In this document: positions 1-7,784 of the stretch, one piece after another
Layout: every line of letters starts with the position of its first letter
Numbering within the stretch: position 1 is the stretch's first letter
DNA from: Proteobacteria bacterium UBA6920
GTDB taxonomy: Bacteria > Pseudomonadota > Gammaproteobacteria > SG8-11
Assembly (NCBI GenBank): GCA_002448875.1
Contig: DKAS01000104.1
Coordinates: forward strand, 539 to 22,671
Reading direction: 5' to 3'
Length of the DNA: 22,133 bases
The notes under the pieces: model-generated
Databases searched by the model: none
Told to the model about the DNA's origin: nothing
The model's input: the letters and a program-made list of their open reading frames with translations, nothing else
Program-made: the position numbers and the translations under genes

Positions 1-847
1 GACCGGTGACGGCGTCAACGACGCTCCGGCTCTCAAACGCGCTGATGTCGGCATCGCCATGGGTCGTAAAGGCACTGCGGTAAGCAGAGAAGCCTCGGAG
101 ATGGTGCTGATCGATGACAATTTCGCCACCATCATCGCCGCCGTGGAGGAAGGCCGCACAGTATTTGATAATCTGAAAAAAGCCATACTTTTCATTCTTC
201 CGACTAACGGCGGCGAAGCTTTTATCCTGGTGACCGCGATCCTGCTCGGTCGCGCTCTGCCGATAACCCCGGTTCAGATTCTCTGGATCAACATGATTAC
301 CGCCGTTACCCTCGCCCTGACCCTGGCATTCGAACCGCCGGAAAGCAATGTCCTGCGACGTACACCGCGCCATCCGCGGGAGGCCATCCTTTCCCCCTTG
401 CTGATCTGGCGCATCGCCTTTGTTACCTTGATCATCGTTGCCGGCACGTTCGGCCTGTTCGTCTGGTATCGCGAACAGGGCGCAGAGCTCAGTTATGCTC
501 GTACCATCGCGGTAAATACGCTCGTGCTCTTTGAAATCTTTTATCTGTTCAATACCCGTTATATTCGTGAGCCGGTATTGAATCGTCGCGGCTTGACCGG
601 CAACCACTATGTTTTCTGGGCCATCGGCATCCTCATCATTTTTCAATGGTCGCTCACCTATCTGCCACCGGCCCAGTCCCTGTTCGGCACCACTGCCTTG
701 CGCTGGCAGGATTGGGTAATCATGACCACGATTGGCAGCAGTGTTCTATTCCTCGTGGAGGGTGAAAAACTCCTGTTGCGAAAATTCCGGCGACCCGAGC
801 GCACACCAGAACCGCCATCAGGCGCTGGCACTGAGCAAAAGCTTTAG
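1..847 (+). CDS. Cation-transporting P-type ATPase, C-terminal part (5' end outside window)
   Basis: This is the end of a P-type ATPase that pumps cations across the inner membrane. The open frame begins at base 2, before the window's first ATG at 59, so the gene is cut by the window edge. Translation opens with TGDGVNDAPALK, the conserved hinge of the P domain. A soluble stretch follows, then about six hydrophobic segments forming the C-terminal membrane domain, including PVQILWINMITAVTLALTLAF, which corresponds to helix M6 of P2-type (Ca/Na/H-like) pumps. The M6 acidic residue typical of SERCA-like calcium pumps is not present, so the ion cannot be assigned. The phosphorylation site DKTGT lies outside the window. 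The last 30 bases overlap the 3' end of the convergent exonuclease gene. The family call is firm; the substrate is open. Confidence 0.9.
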   Translation, partial: TGDGVNDAPALKRADVGIAMGRKGTAVSREASEMVLIDDNFATIIAAVEEGRTVFDNLKKAILFILPTNGGEAFILVTAILLGRALPITPVQILWINMITAVTLALTLAFEPPESNVLRRTPRHPREAILSPLLIWRIAFVTLIIVAGTFGLFVWYREQGAELSYARTIAVNTLVLFEIFYLFNTRYIREPVLNRRGLTGNHYVFWAIGILIIFQWSLTYLPPAQSLFGTTALRWQDWVIMTTIGSSVLFLVEGEKLLLRKFRRPERTPEPPSGAGTEQKL

Positions 848-2065
848 ATCATTCCAGCTGCTGACATTCTTTCGCGATAAACGTTGCATGCGCTGCTGCA
901 CCCCAATCGACGGGCTATGCTGCAGTTGCATACGCTTCGTAAATTCCATCGCCCGGTCATAGTCCTTCGCCACATGCTCGTGGTATTTCGCAAGATTTTC
1001 CAGGCTGGTCTGACAACCTTGCGTATCGGCCAGCTCCTGCCAGATGGCGATGGCTTTCGGCCACTGGCCCCTGGCCCGATACAGGCGCGCCAATTCCAGC
1101 TTTCCCGCGACATCGAGTACCGCCTGGGAACCCTGCAATTTCTCCAGCGCCAGGTCGCCGCGCTTGCCTTTCACGTAATAGCGGGCAATGGCATGCGCAT
1201 TGGCATTGTGACGTTGCGGATCATTGAACACGGCATGCAGACGTACCAGCAGCGCCAGCAGCGAGAGCACGTCCCAGTAGTGGTGCTGCAATAATGCCGA
1301 CAAACGACTGCTGTTGCCAAAACGCACAAATTCCTGCCAGACCCTGGGCGCTTCAGCGCTTGGCAGATCATCGTGCCGATTGAAAGCCAGCAGCTTGCGC
1401 TCGGTACTTTTCAGGGAACAATCCCGCCAGCGCAGGGCATAGGCGCGCCGCGTGTGATGCAACAAGTCGATGTGGGTTTTGATGGCCGTCGGCACCAGTC
1501 GCAGTAAGCGCTGGCGGGTTTCCAGCAAGGGAAGATCGAAGGATTTGCCGTTAAAACTCACGAGAATGCTGTCTTCGTCAAGCCAGGCGGCGGCATGCTG
1601 GTACAGGGTGCTTTCACCAGCATAACCGGTCAGCAGGTACTGGCGCAGAATGAATTCCCCCGCCTCCACCCGCCCCAAACCCAGCAGAAACACCAGCGTG
1701 CCGCTGCCACCGGACAAGCCGCTGGTTTCGGTATCCATGAATACCAGACGTTCGATGGCCGCGGGCGGCAAATCTTCCGCGAACAGGGAAAGATCCACGG
1801 ACTGGATATCCTTGAGTTGTACATCGCCGTGCAGCCGCCCCAGAGGCAGGCGGCGCTCTATCAACAGGCAATATTCGCTCAACCACTGCCCGCCGAGAAA
1901 TTGATCCAGCGCCTTGTTGCGCACGCGCGGACCGTTGATCAGGCGCGCGCGCTGGGCGATGCGCTGGATACGCTGCCGCAGCCCCGCGCTGTCGGCGGTG
2001 ACCAGACCGGTCGCGGCGGTGTTATTACCCTGCAAATTGTGTAAACGATTCCTAATTGATGACAT
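818..2065 (-). CDS. mrfB: MrfB/YprB-like ribonuclease H-fold exonuclease with C-terminal repeat region
   Basis: Predicted 415-residue nuclease of the YprB/MrfB family, which in Bacillus subtilis works with the helicase MrfA in repair of mitomycin-type DNA damage. The DEDD exonuclease fold starts near residue 105: FMDTETSG supplies Asp111 and Glu113, FNGKSFDLP supplies Asp177, and HHYWDVLS supplies His261/262 and Asp265. The last 130 residues are helical and TPR-like (AGKLELARLYRARGQW and following). I chose the ATG at 2063-2065, which has an AGAAGGA ribosome site about 8 bases upstream and overlaps the end of the helicase gene by 14 bases, suggesting translational coupling. The same frame stays open up to 2671, but that part is a shadow of the helicase gene. 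The family is clear; a role in crosslink repair here is inferred from homology and from the neighbouring lexA. Confidence 0.88.
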   Translation of the reverse strand: MSSIRNRLHNLQGNNTAATGLVTADSAGLRQRIQRIAQRARLINGPRVRNKALDQFLGGQWLSEYCLLIERRLPLGRLHGDVQLKDIQSVDLSLFAEDLPPAAIERLVFMDTETSGLSGGSGTLVFLLGLGRVEAGEFILRQYLLTGYAGESTLYQHAAAWLDEDSILVSFNGKSFDLPLLETRQRLLRLVPTAIKTHIDLLHHTRRAYALRWRDCSLKSTERKLLAFNRHDDLPSAEAPRVWQEFVRFGNSSRLSALLQHHYWDVLSLLALLVRLHAVFNDPQRHNANAHAIARYYVKGKRGDLALEKLQGSQAVLDVAGKLELARLYRARGQWPKAIAIWQELADTQGCQTSLENLAKYHEHVAKDYDRAMEFTKRMQLQHSPSIGVQQRMQRLSRKNVSSWNDLKLLLSASA

Positions 2066-4478
2066 AGTCTGTTTCCTTCTGTTGTTGCAGCAGCGAAAGT
2101 ATGAGCAATGCGGCCTGCTTCGCATTCTGGTCTGCATCGCGGGATGAGTGCAGAATGGGTCCGACACACGCAGGACATCCGTGCAGACAGGCGCACCCCT
2201 GCACCAATTGGCGCGCGCGTTCCACCACCTGGTGGCGAAAATCGTAGAGGGGCGCTGACAAACCCACGCCGCCGGGATAGTTGTCATAGAGGAACAGCGC
2301 CGGCACGAAATGACTGTCGGTAACCGTGCTGTCTGCCGTATCACCGTCGAAAGAGCGCAGCGATCCCCTGCCGTTGCTGTCGACCGTCGCGAACCAGGTG
2401 GCATCACCATTGCCGACGGCACGCCCCAGATCATGGGTTTCCGACATGAGCAACAGCGCGGCGATATGATGCATGGCGTAGGCGGCGCCGAGAAAACCAT
2501 CCAGGGCCTGCCAGCGATGCGTAAAATGCTGATCCAGCAACGGTGCGTCCAGCTGCCACCAGACCGCGGTGGTATGCATTTCATGATCCGGCAATTCGAC
2601 TTTTCCGTAGCCGATATTTTCATGGCTGTAATAGCGAATTTTCTTATAGCCGGAAACCCTGCGCACCACATGCACCTCGCCCCGGACGGTGGATCTGCCC
2701 GGTTGGCTATCGGCGTCGAAGCGATCGAGGATCTTCAAGCGCGTGTAGTCGATAGCGTCGGTGTAATAATCGGCGCGAGTGCGGGTGACAAAGGCCTTGC
2801 GCCCCTCCCAATCAAGCCTCTCCACTTGCCAGGGCTGCGCCTGAATCATATAGATCGCGCCCTCGTAAAGAGTCAGTGCAGCACTGCCGTAATCGACCTC
2901 GGCGATGACCGTCTGCCCGCCGCCGGAAATATCGATCACTACGAAATTGCCATTGGCTACCGAGCGCAGACTCACCGCGTTCGCCGGATAGGCATCGGCC
3001 ATCCAGTGCCAGGTATCCCCTTCCCGGTGCAGCAAGCCCTCTTCCTGCAGATAATCTAGAAAATCCTCGAGATGTTCCCCGCCGAAGGACTCGCCGCGAG
3101 TAAACGGCAATTCAAAGGCGGCGCAGCGCACATGATCGAGCAGGATCAGCAGCTGGTCGGGATCGATATGGGCGCTCTCTGGCGATGCATCGCAGAAAAA
3201 CTCCGGCGCGCGCACGATGAATTGATCCAGCGGCTGGGAACTTGCCACCAGCACCCCCAGAGAAGGCCGGTGCCGCCTGCCTGCCCGCCCCAGACGCTGC
3301 CAGGTGGCGGCCACGGTCCCGGGATAGCCGTTGAGCACGCAGACATCCAGCGCGCCGATATCCACTCCCAATTCCAGCGCCGAGGTGGTGACAACGCAAT
3401 CCAGCGTACCGGACCGCAACTGCTGCTCGGTGCCACGGCGCTCGCCGGGCAGATAGCCGCCGCGATAGGCACGCACACGCTCGGGTTTGCGCGGATCCTT
3501 GTCGAAATAATCCTTGAGGTATTTGGTAATCACTTCCACGGCCAGACGAGTTTGGGCGAAAACAATACACTTCAAACCCTGGCGCATGGCGCGCTTGATG
3601 ATGCGATTGGATTGCGAGCGCGCGGAGGCACGAATGCCCAGGTCGGCGTTGACCACCGGTGGATTCCAGAACAGCAGATGCTTGCGCCCGCGAGGCGCGC
3701 CGCTGCGGGAAATCGCCGCCACTTGCTGGCCGATCAGCCGGCTGGCCAGTTCCTGCGGGTTGGCGATGGTGGCGGAACAGAGAATGAACTGGGGATTGCT
3801 GCCATAGAAGCGACAGATCCGCAGCAGGCGCCGCACGGTATTGGCCATGTGCGAACCGAATACGCCCCGGTAAATATGCAGCTCATCGATTACCACATAT
3901 CGCAGGCTCTGGAAAAACTGCGCCCACTTGGTATGATGGGGCAGTATCCCCTGGTGCAGCATATCCGGATTGGAGACCACGATATCTCCGTGCAGGCGCA
4001 CGGCCTTGCGCGCATCCCCCGGGGTATCGCCATCGAAGGTGTGAGCCTTGATCTGCAGGCCGCTCAGGCGATTGAGCTCGAGCACTTCGGCCACCTGATC
4101 CTGTGACAGAGCTTTAGTGGGAAACAGATAGAGCGCTTTGGCGGAATCACGGATGACGGCCTGCATCACCGGCAGGTTATAACACAGGGTTTTGCCCGAA
4201 GCGGTCGGCGTCACTACTACCACATGCCTGCCTTCATGAACCAGGCGCCAGGCCTCCGCCTGATGAGAATAGAGCTGGTCTATGCCCCGCAGCCGCAACG
4301 CCGCCAGCAGGCGCTCATCCAGCCCTGCAGGGAAGGGACTGTAGGCCCCGGAAGTGGCGGGTATCTCCAGCGTGCTGGTGATGCAATCGGCGGACTCCCC
4401 CGCCAGCTGCGCGATCACGCTTTCCACCGCCGACGGCGCCTGGGGTGGTGTTTGCTTGCGGGGATGCAGCTGGCCCAT
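2052..4478 (-). CDS. mrfA: MrfA/YprA-like DEAD/DEAH-box helicase with C-terminal four-cysteine zinc motif
   Basis: An 808-residue superfamily 2 helicase. Motif I is TASGKT at residues 92-97, motif II is the DExH-type DELH at 198-201, and motif III is SAT at 235-237. The second RecA-like domain contains TTSALELGVDIGALD and QRLGRAGRRHRPS. The C-terminus carries the DUF1998/MrfA-type domain ending in GCACLHGCPACVGP, with Cys762, 764, 768 and 771 as a probable zinc site. B. subtilis MrfA is a 3'-5' helicase acting with the MrfB exonuclease on mitomycin C damage, and the partner gene lies directly downstream here with a 14-base overlap. The ATG at 4476-4478 has no good Shine-Dalgarno sequence. A LexA-box-like element sits only 10-24 bases upstream of it, so SOS control is likely. 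The family is sure; the physiological role is inferred. Confidence 0.9.
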   Translation of the reverse strand: MGQLHPRKQTPPQAPSAVESVIAQLAGESADCITSTLEIPATSGAYSPFPAGLDERLLAALRLRGIDQLYSHQAEAWRLVHEGRHVVVVTPTASGKTLCYNLPVMQAVIRDSAKALYLFPTKALSQDQVAEVLELNRLSGLQIKAHTFDGDTPGDARKAVRLHGDIVVSNPDMLHQGILPHHTKWAQFFQSLRYVVIDELHIYRGVFGSHMANTVRRLLRICRFYGSNPQFILCSATIANPQELASRLIGQQVAAISRSGAPRGRKHLLFWNPPVVNADLGIRASARSQSNRIIKRAMRQGLKCIVFAQTRLAVEVITKYLKDYFDKDPRKPERVRAYRGGYLPGERRGTEQQLRSGTLDCVVTTSALELGVDIGALDVCVLNGYPGTVAATWQRLGRAGRRHRPSLGVLVASSQPLDQFIVRAPEFFCDASPESAHIDPDQLLILLDHVRCAAFELPFTRGESFGGEHLEDFLDYLQEEGLLHREGDTWHWMADAYPANAVSLRSVANGNFVVIDISGGGQTVIAEVDYGSAALTLYEGAIYMIQAQPWQVERLDWEGRKAFVTRTRADYYTDAIDYTRLKILDRFDADSQPGRSTVRGEVHVVRRVSGYKKIRYYSHENIGYGKVELPDHEMHTTAVWWQLDAPLLDQHFTHRWQALDGFLGAAYAMHHIAALLLMSETHDLGRAVGNGDATWFATVDSNGRGSLRSFDGDTADSTVTDSHFVPALFLYDNYPGGVGLSAPLYDFRHQVVERARQLVQGCACLHGCPACVGPILHSSRDADQNAKQAALLILSLLQQQKETDYVIN

Positions 4479-4487
4479 AAAATAGCA

Positions 4488-4502
4488 GTTCTCTATTCGT
4501 TC
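4488..4502 (+). promoter_or_regulatory. Putative LexA operator 1 (GTTC-N7-GTTC), mrfA-proximal
   Basis: The sequence GTTCTCTATTCGTTC is a direct repeat GTTC-N7-GTTC, the architecture described for LexA boxes of alphaproteobacteria rather than the CTGT-N8-ACAG palindrome of E. coli. It lies 10-24 bases upstream of the mrfA start codon. A 13-of-15 match to it lies on the opposite strand at 4521-4535. Its position between the starts of lexA and mrfA makes autoregulated LexA the natural binder. This is inferred; binding is not shown by sequence alone. Confidence 0.75.
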
Positions 4503-4520
4503 TCTTTGTGCTAGAGTATA

Positions 4521-4535
4521 GAACAGATAGAGAAC
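4521..4535 (-). promoter_or_regulatory. Putative LexA operator 2 (GTTC-N7-GTTC on the minus strand), lexA-proximal
   Basis: The plus strand reads GAACAGATAGAGAAC; the minus strand reads GTTCTCTATCTGTTC, differing from operator 1 at only two positions in the spacer. The centres of the two boxes are 33 bases apart, about three helical turns, so two LexA dimers could sit on the same face of the DNA. The box ends 13 bases before the lexA GTG codon. It overlaps or adjoins AT-rich -10-like hexamers for both directions (TATAGA at 4517-4522 on plus, TATACT at 4520-4515 on minus), for which I found no convincing -35 partners. Confidence 0.75.
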
Positions 4536-4548
4536 AAATAGGAAGCCC

Positions 4549-5181
4549 GTGTCGAAAAAAAATCTTACCCGACGTCAGCAGGATCTCTACGACTATCTTC
4601 GCGCCCACGCCACTGACTTCGCTTATCCCCCAACCCTCGAGGAGCTGTGTCGCGCCATGGGCGTGAGTTCTCGCGGCTCCATGCATAAGCATGTGCAGGC
4701 TTTAATAGAAGCCGGTTTGATAGAAGCCATGGATGGGCGCCAGCGCGGCATCCGGCTGAAGTCGGCCACCCCCGCGCCGTCTGTGGCCGACGCCACCGAT
4801 CCGAATGAGCTCCCCTTTCTCGGCTATATCGCCGCCGGGCGCCCGATCGAGGCAGTGCCCATCCCGGAGATGATGCTGATCCCACACTGGTTGCGCTCGT
4901 CCCGATCCTGCTATGTTTTGCGCGTCAAGGGCGACTCCATGATCGATGAGGGCATCCTCGACGGTGACTGGGTCATTATCGAAAAGCGGGATTGGGCGGA
5001 TAACGGCGAAATCGTGGTCGCTTTGGTGGACCAGCAGGAAGCCACGCTGAAGCGTATCGAACAGACACCGCAACACATCATTTTGCATCCCGCCAATGCA
5101 CGCATGCAGCCCATGCGGTTTCGGCCGGATCAGGTGGTCATTCAGGGCGTGCTCGTCGGCCAGATGCGTTCATATCAATAG
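4549..5181 (+). CDS. lexA: LexA-type SOS repressor
   Basis: A 210-residue LexA repressor/protease. The N-terminal winged helix-turn-helix covers about residues 1-70 (PPTLEELCRAMGVSSRGSMHKHVQALIEAGLI). The S24 peptidase domain follows, with the Ala96-Gly97 self-cleavage site in YIAAGRPIEA, nucleophile Ser130 in KGDSMID and general base Lys168 in EATLKRI. All parts needed for RecA-stimulated self-cleavage are present. The start is GTG at 4549, preceded by AGGAAG at 4540-4545. The recognition-helix region differs from the E. coli sequence, which agrees with the unusual GTTC-N7-GTTC elements upstream. The gene is divergent from the mrfAB pair and converges on the histidine kinase gene with a 26-base gap. 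Whether the genome has a second, canonical LexA cannot be judged from this window. Confidence 0.95.
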   Translation: MSKKNLTRRQQDLYDYLRAHATDFAYPPTLEELCRAMGVSSRGSMHKHVQALIEAGLIEAMDGRQRGIRLKSATPAPSVADATDPNELPFLGYIAAGRPIEAVPIPEMMLIPHWLRSSRSCYVLRVKGDSMIDEGILDGDWVIIEKRDWADNGEIVVALVDQQEATLKRIEQTPQHIILHPANARMQPMRFRPDQVVIQGVLVGQMRSYQ

Positions 5182-5207
5182 GCAGCAGGCGACCCGGGCG
5201 TGGGCAT

Positions 5208-7133
5208 TTATTGATGCACCTGCTCGCCGGTGTAAACATTATGTTCGTTGTACGCGTTGACCAGGGGTATCCACAAAGTGAATACCGTGCTCACGCCCGG
5301 TTCACTCTGCGCATCGATATTGCCATCCATCAACAGGGCCAGGCGTTTCGATATGGCCAGGCCCAGCCCGGTACCGCCGAAGTCGCCCGCCGCGTGATCA
5401 TGTAACTGGGTAAACGGCTTGAACAGATTTTTCAGTTTTTCCGGCGCGATGCCCATGCCGTTGTCCTGCACCGAAAACATCAGCCGTTTGAACCCCAGCA
5501 CGTCGTCTACCGCCAGCTTCAGGTGCACATGTCCGCGCCGGCAGAACTTGGCCGCGTTCCCCAACAGATTGATGAGGATCTGTCGCAGGCGCACCGGATC
5601 GGCGTAAATAGCCCGCAACTCGTGACTCCAGCTGACCGTGAAGCTGTTGGCGTTCTTTTCCATGATCGGCGCAACCGTGCTGCTGACTTCGGCAAGCAGG
5701 GCATCGACGTCGACGCTTTGCCGGTGCAGCTCGACCTTGCCCGATTCTATTTTCGATACATCCAGGATATCGTTGATCAAGGCCAGCAGGTGTTTGCCGG
5801 AACGGGTGATTTTGCGCAGGTCTTCCAGATATTCAGGTTCTATTTTGCCCTGCGACATCTCGCCTACCAGTTCGGAATAACCAATGATCGCATTCAACGG
5901 CGTGCGCAACTCATGACTCATATTGGCGAGAAACGCAGATTTGGTGCGATTGGCGGACTCCGACATATCCCTGGCGTCCTCCAATTCCCGCTCCTTGACC
6001 AGCCGCTCCAGGCTCATACTGATCCAGGTCGCTATCAGATTCAGCAGATCTTTCTCATCGTCGGTGAAATTCTGGCGCATGGACTGATCATCGACAAACG
6101 CCACGATGCCGTCAGGTTGCTGATTGACATCGATGAGTTTACAGATAAAGGCGCCGTCCGCCCCCGTGTCCTGACAGTATGCCGATTGCGCCACATCGTG
6201 TACCGCCAGCAGACGTCCCGGCTGCAATCCGAGATCGGCAACCAGATGTCTAAATGGAAGTTGCGTGAAACTTGCCAATTCGCAGCCCGTTTCACGTCGA
6301 GTATAGGAAAAACCTACGGTGTACAATCCCAGATCGGCGTCGATACGGTACACTTTCCCGCCGGCCATGCCCAGAAACTCGCACCCCAGCTTCAGAATCT
6401 GGACAATTTTTTCCTGCACCGTTGAACCCGGCAGCGCCGAGGTTTCGTACAGCGCGCGAATCTTGCGACTTTGCTCCAGATGCGCGTTCTCGGTTTTCAC
6501 GCCGCGGCGTTGCAGCACGATCATGAAAGCTGTCAGCAGCAGTGTGACGCTGCCTAGAAACACGATGAGCCGGTAGCTGTCGACGCGATGCTGCAGGGTC
6601 TCGTCAATTTCCGTTTCCATGTGCCGCTTCTGCCTCGCCATCAACTCATTGAGAAGATCGCGAACCTCAATCTGTGCCGGCCGTAACTGCTGGAGCAGCT
6701 CTCTATCGTTGTCGGCGGCGTCTGTGCGCAGGATCTTTTCCGCCGCCAGGTTCTGCAATTCCGCACCCCGATTCAACGCCGGTTTGAGCCGGTCCCACAG
6801 GTCGGCTTCCAGTTGCCAGTGATCCTTGCTCGCCAGCAGTTGATCTCTGGCCTTGATAAAATCCTCGGCGATGGCGCGAAAGTGCATGTATTCGGCATCA
6901 CGCTCGAAAAGATCGGTCAAATCCTCCATGCGATGCAGGCTGATCGCCCGCTCCATGGCCACATCGCGCATGGTCGACACCAGCGTGGAACGTAATTGCA
7001 GGCGGGCGATATGCTCGATGCGATGGGAGTTGCCCCGGGTGTCCACTATCCAAAGACCCATGACCGCCGTCAGCATGAGCAGGATGGCGGCAATACCGGA
7101 AATTGTGATATGACGGGACCTTTTAATTTGCAT
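5208..7133 (-). CDS. Membrane-bound sensor histidine kinase with GAF-like domain
   Basis: A 641-residue sensor kinase. It has an N-terminal membrane helix (about 11-30), a mainly helical periplasmic segment of about 155 residues resembling four-helix-bundle sensors, and a second membrane helix (188-207). A coiled linker and a GAF-like domain (about 230-380) follow. The HisKA domain has phospho-acceptor His407 in NMSHELRTPLNA, and the HATPase domain has the N box near Asn525, DNGMGI at 557-562 and GGTGLGL at 586-592. There is no receiver domain and no response-regulator gene nearby, so it is an orphan kinase; the signal and partner are unknown. The ATG at 7131-7133 lacks a clear ribosome site. 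It reads away from the HIT operon after a 228-base gap that should contain its promoter. Confidence 0.92.
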   Translation of the reverse strand: MQIKRSRHITISGIAAILLMLTAVMGLWIVDTRGNSHRIEHIARLQLRSTLVSTMRDVAMERAISLHRMEDLTDLFERDAEYMHFRAIAEDFIKARDQLLASKDHWQLEADLWDRLKPALNRGAELQNLAAEKILRTDAADNDRELLQQLRPAQIEVRDLLNELMARQKRHMETEIDETLQHRVDSYRLIVFLGSVTLLLTAFMIVLQRRGVKTENAHLEQSRKIRALYETSALPGSTVQEKIVQILKLGCEFLGMAGGKVYRIDADLGLYTVGFSYTRRETGCELASFTQLPFRHLVADLGLQPGRLLAVHDVAQSAYCQDTGADGAFICKLIDVNQQPDGIVAFVDDQSMRQNFTDDEKDLLNLIATWISMSLERLVKERELEDARDMSESANRTKSAFLANMSHELRTPLNAIIGYSELVGEMSQGKIEPEYLEDLRKITRSGKHLLALINDILDVSKIESGKVELHRQSVDVDALLAEVSSTVAPIMEKNANSFTVSWSHELRAIYADPVRLRQILINLLGNAAKFCRRGHVHLKLAVDDVLGFKRLMFSVQDNGMGIAPEKLKNLFKPFTQLHDHAAGDFGGTGLGLAISKRLALLMDGNIDAQSEPGVSTVFTLWIPLVNAYNEHNVYTGEQVHQ

Positions 7134-7224
7134 TGCTTTTACGGTCGGCGCGCCCGGGTGGCTACCTGCTTTATGTCGGCTGTATTCGCCAAAGGCTTAA
7201 TTTATCCCGGCTTTTGCCCGCGGT

Positions 7225-7237
7225 TTTCTCTGAGAAA
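7225..7237. repeat. Short perfect inverted repeat upstream of the histidine kinase
   Basis: TTTCTC-T-GAGAAA is a 13-base palindrome about 92 bases upstream of the kinase start codon, in the non-coding gap 7134-7361. It could be an operator half-site pair or chance; short palindromes of this length are common. No convincing -10/-35 pair was seen beside it. Confidence 0.3.
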
Positions 7238-7329
7238 TCGCCCTGGCAGCGGGCAGCGACATCCGCAGCAATGCCAATCCACCAGCAGCCACCTATTTAC
7301 CACTATATTGATAAGTTTATTGCCGAGCC

Positions 7330-7348
7330 GGGAGCGGTGGGCGCTCCC
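7330..7348 (-). terminator. Possible hairpin downstream of the HIT gene
   Basis: GGGAGC and GCTCCC pair around a 7-base loop, 13 bases after the stop codon of the HIT gene on the minus strand. It is placed where a terminator of the acp-KAS-dehydratase-HIT operon would be expected, but no T-run follows, so intrinsic termination would be weak at best. Confidence 0.3.
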
Positions 7349-7361
7349 CACGAAAGGCGGA

Positions 7362-7769
7362 TCAGGACAGGGTTATGCCGGAGAACAGCGATTGAATGCG
7401 CTGCACTTCTTCAGCAGCATAGGGACGTTTATGGGCCGTCCCCCAGACAACACCCGGCCAGCACAAATCATCGCTGCGGCGCGCCACCACATGAATATGC
7501 ATCTGGTGTACGATATTACCGATGCTGGCGATATTGATTTTGTCGAACCTATAATGGGTTGCGATATTCTCACATATCGCATTGATATTTCTAGTTATAT
7601 TTATCTGAAAATCCAGATCCAGGCGGTAAAACTCGGTGCAGTCGGTATCCGGCACCAGGATAAACCAGGGAAACAGGGCATTGTTCATCAACAACAGGCG
7701 ACCACTTGCCATACGGCCGAGGAGGTGGCAATCGGCCGCCAGACGGGGATCCAGGGCGGGAATGGACAT
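7362..7769 (-). CDS. HIT-family (histidine triad) nucleotide-binding protein, QxHxH variant
   Basis: A 135-residue protein of the HIT superfamily, whose members hydrolyse or transfer nucleotides through a histidine nucleophile. The motif IVHQMHIHVVAR places Gln89, His91 and His93 at the three positions of the histidine triad. The first histidine is thus replaced by Gln, while the middle (nucleophilic) one is kept. It follows the dehydratase gene by 15 bases on the same strand and is probably the last gene of that operon. Its ATG lacks an obvious Shine-Dalgarno sequence. The family is well supported; the substrate is unknown, and a metabolic link to the acyl carrier genes is only suggested by position. 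Confidence 0.85.
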   Translation of the reverse strand: MSIPALDPRLAADCHLLGRMASGRLLLMNNALFPWFILVPDTDCTEFYRLDLDFQINITRNINAICENIATHYRFDKINIASIGNIVHQMHIHVVARRSDDLCWPGVVWGTAHKRPYAAEEVQRIQSLFSGITLS

Positions 7770-7784
7770 GTGAGCGACGCGAGT

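Noticed and set aside
2066..2671. Upstream extension of the exonuclease frame to an ATG at 2671
   Set aside because: It lies fully inside the helicase gene in another frame, has no family resemblance, and a good ribosome site with overlap supports the ATG at 2065.
3072..4106. 344-codon plus-strand frame opposite the helicase
   Set aside because: It is antisense to conserved helicase motifs and has no family resemblance.
4488..4535. Canonical E. coli-type LexA box (CTGT-N8-ACAG)
   Set aside because: No such palindrome is present between lexA and mrfA; only the GTTC-N7-GTTC elements are seen.
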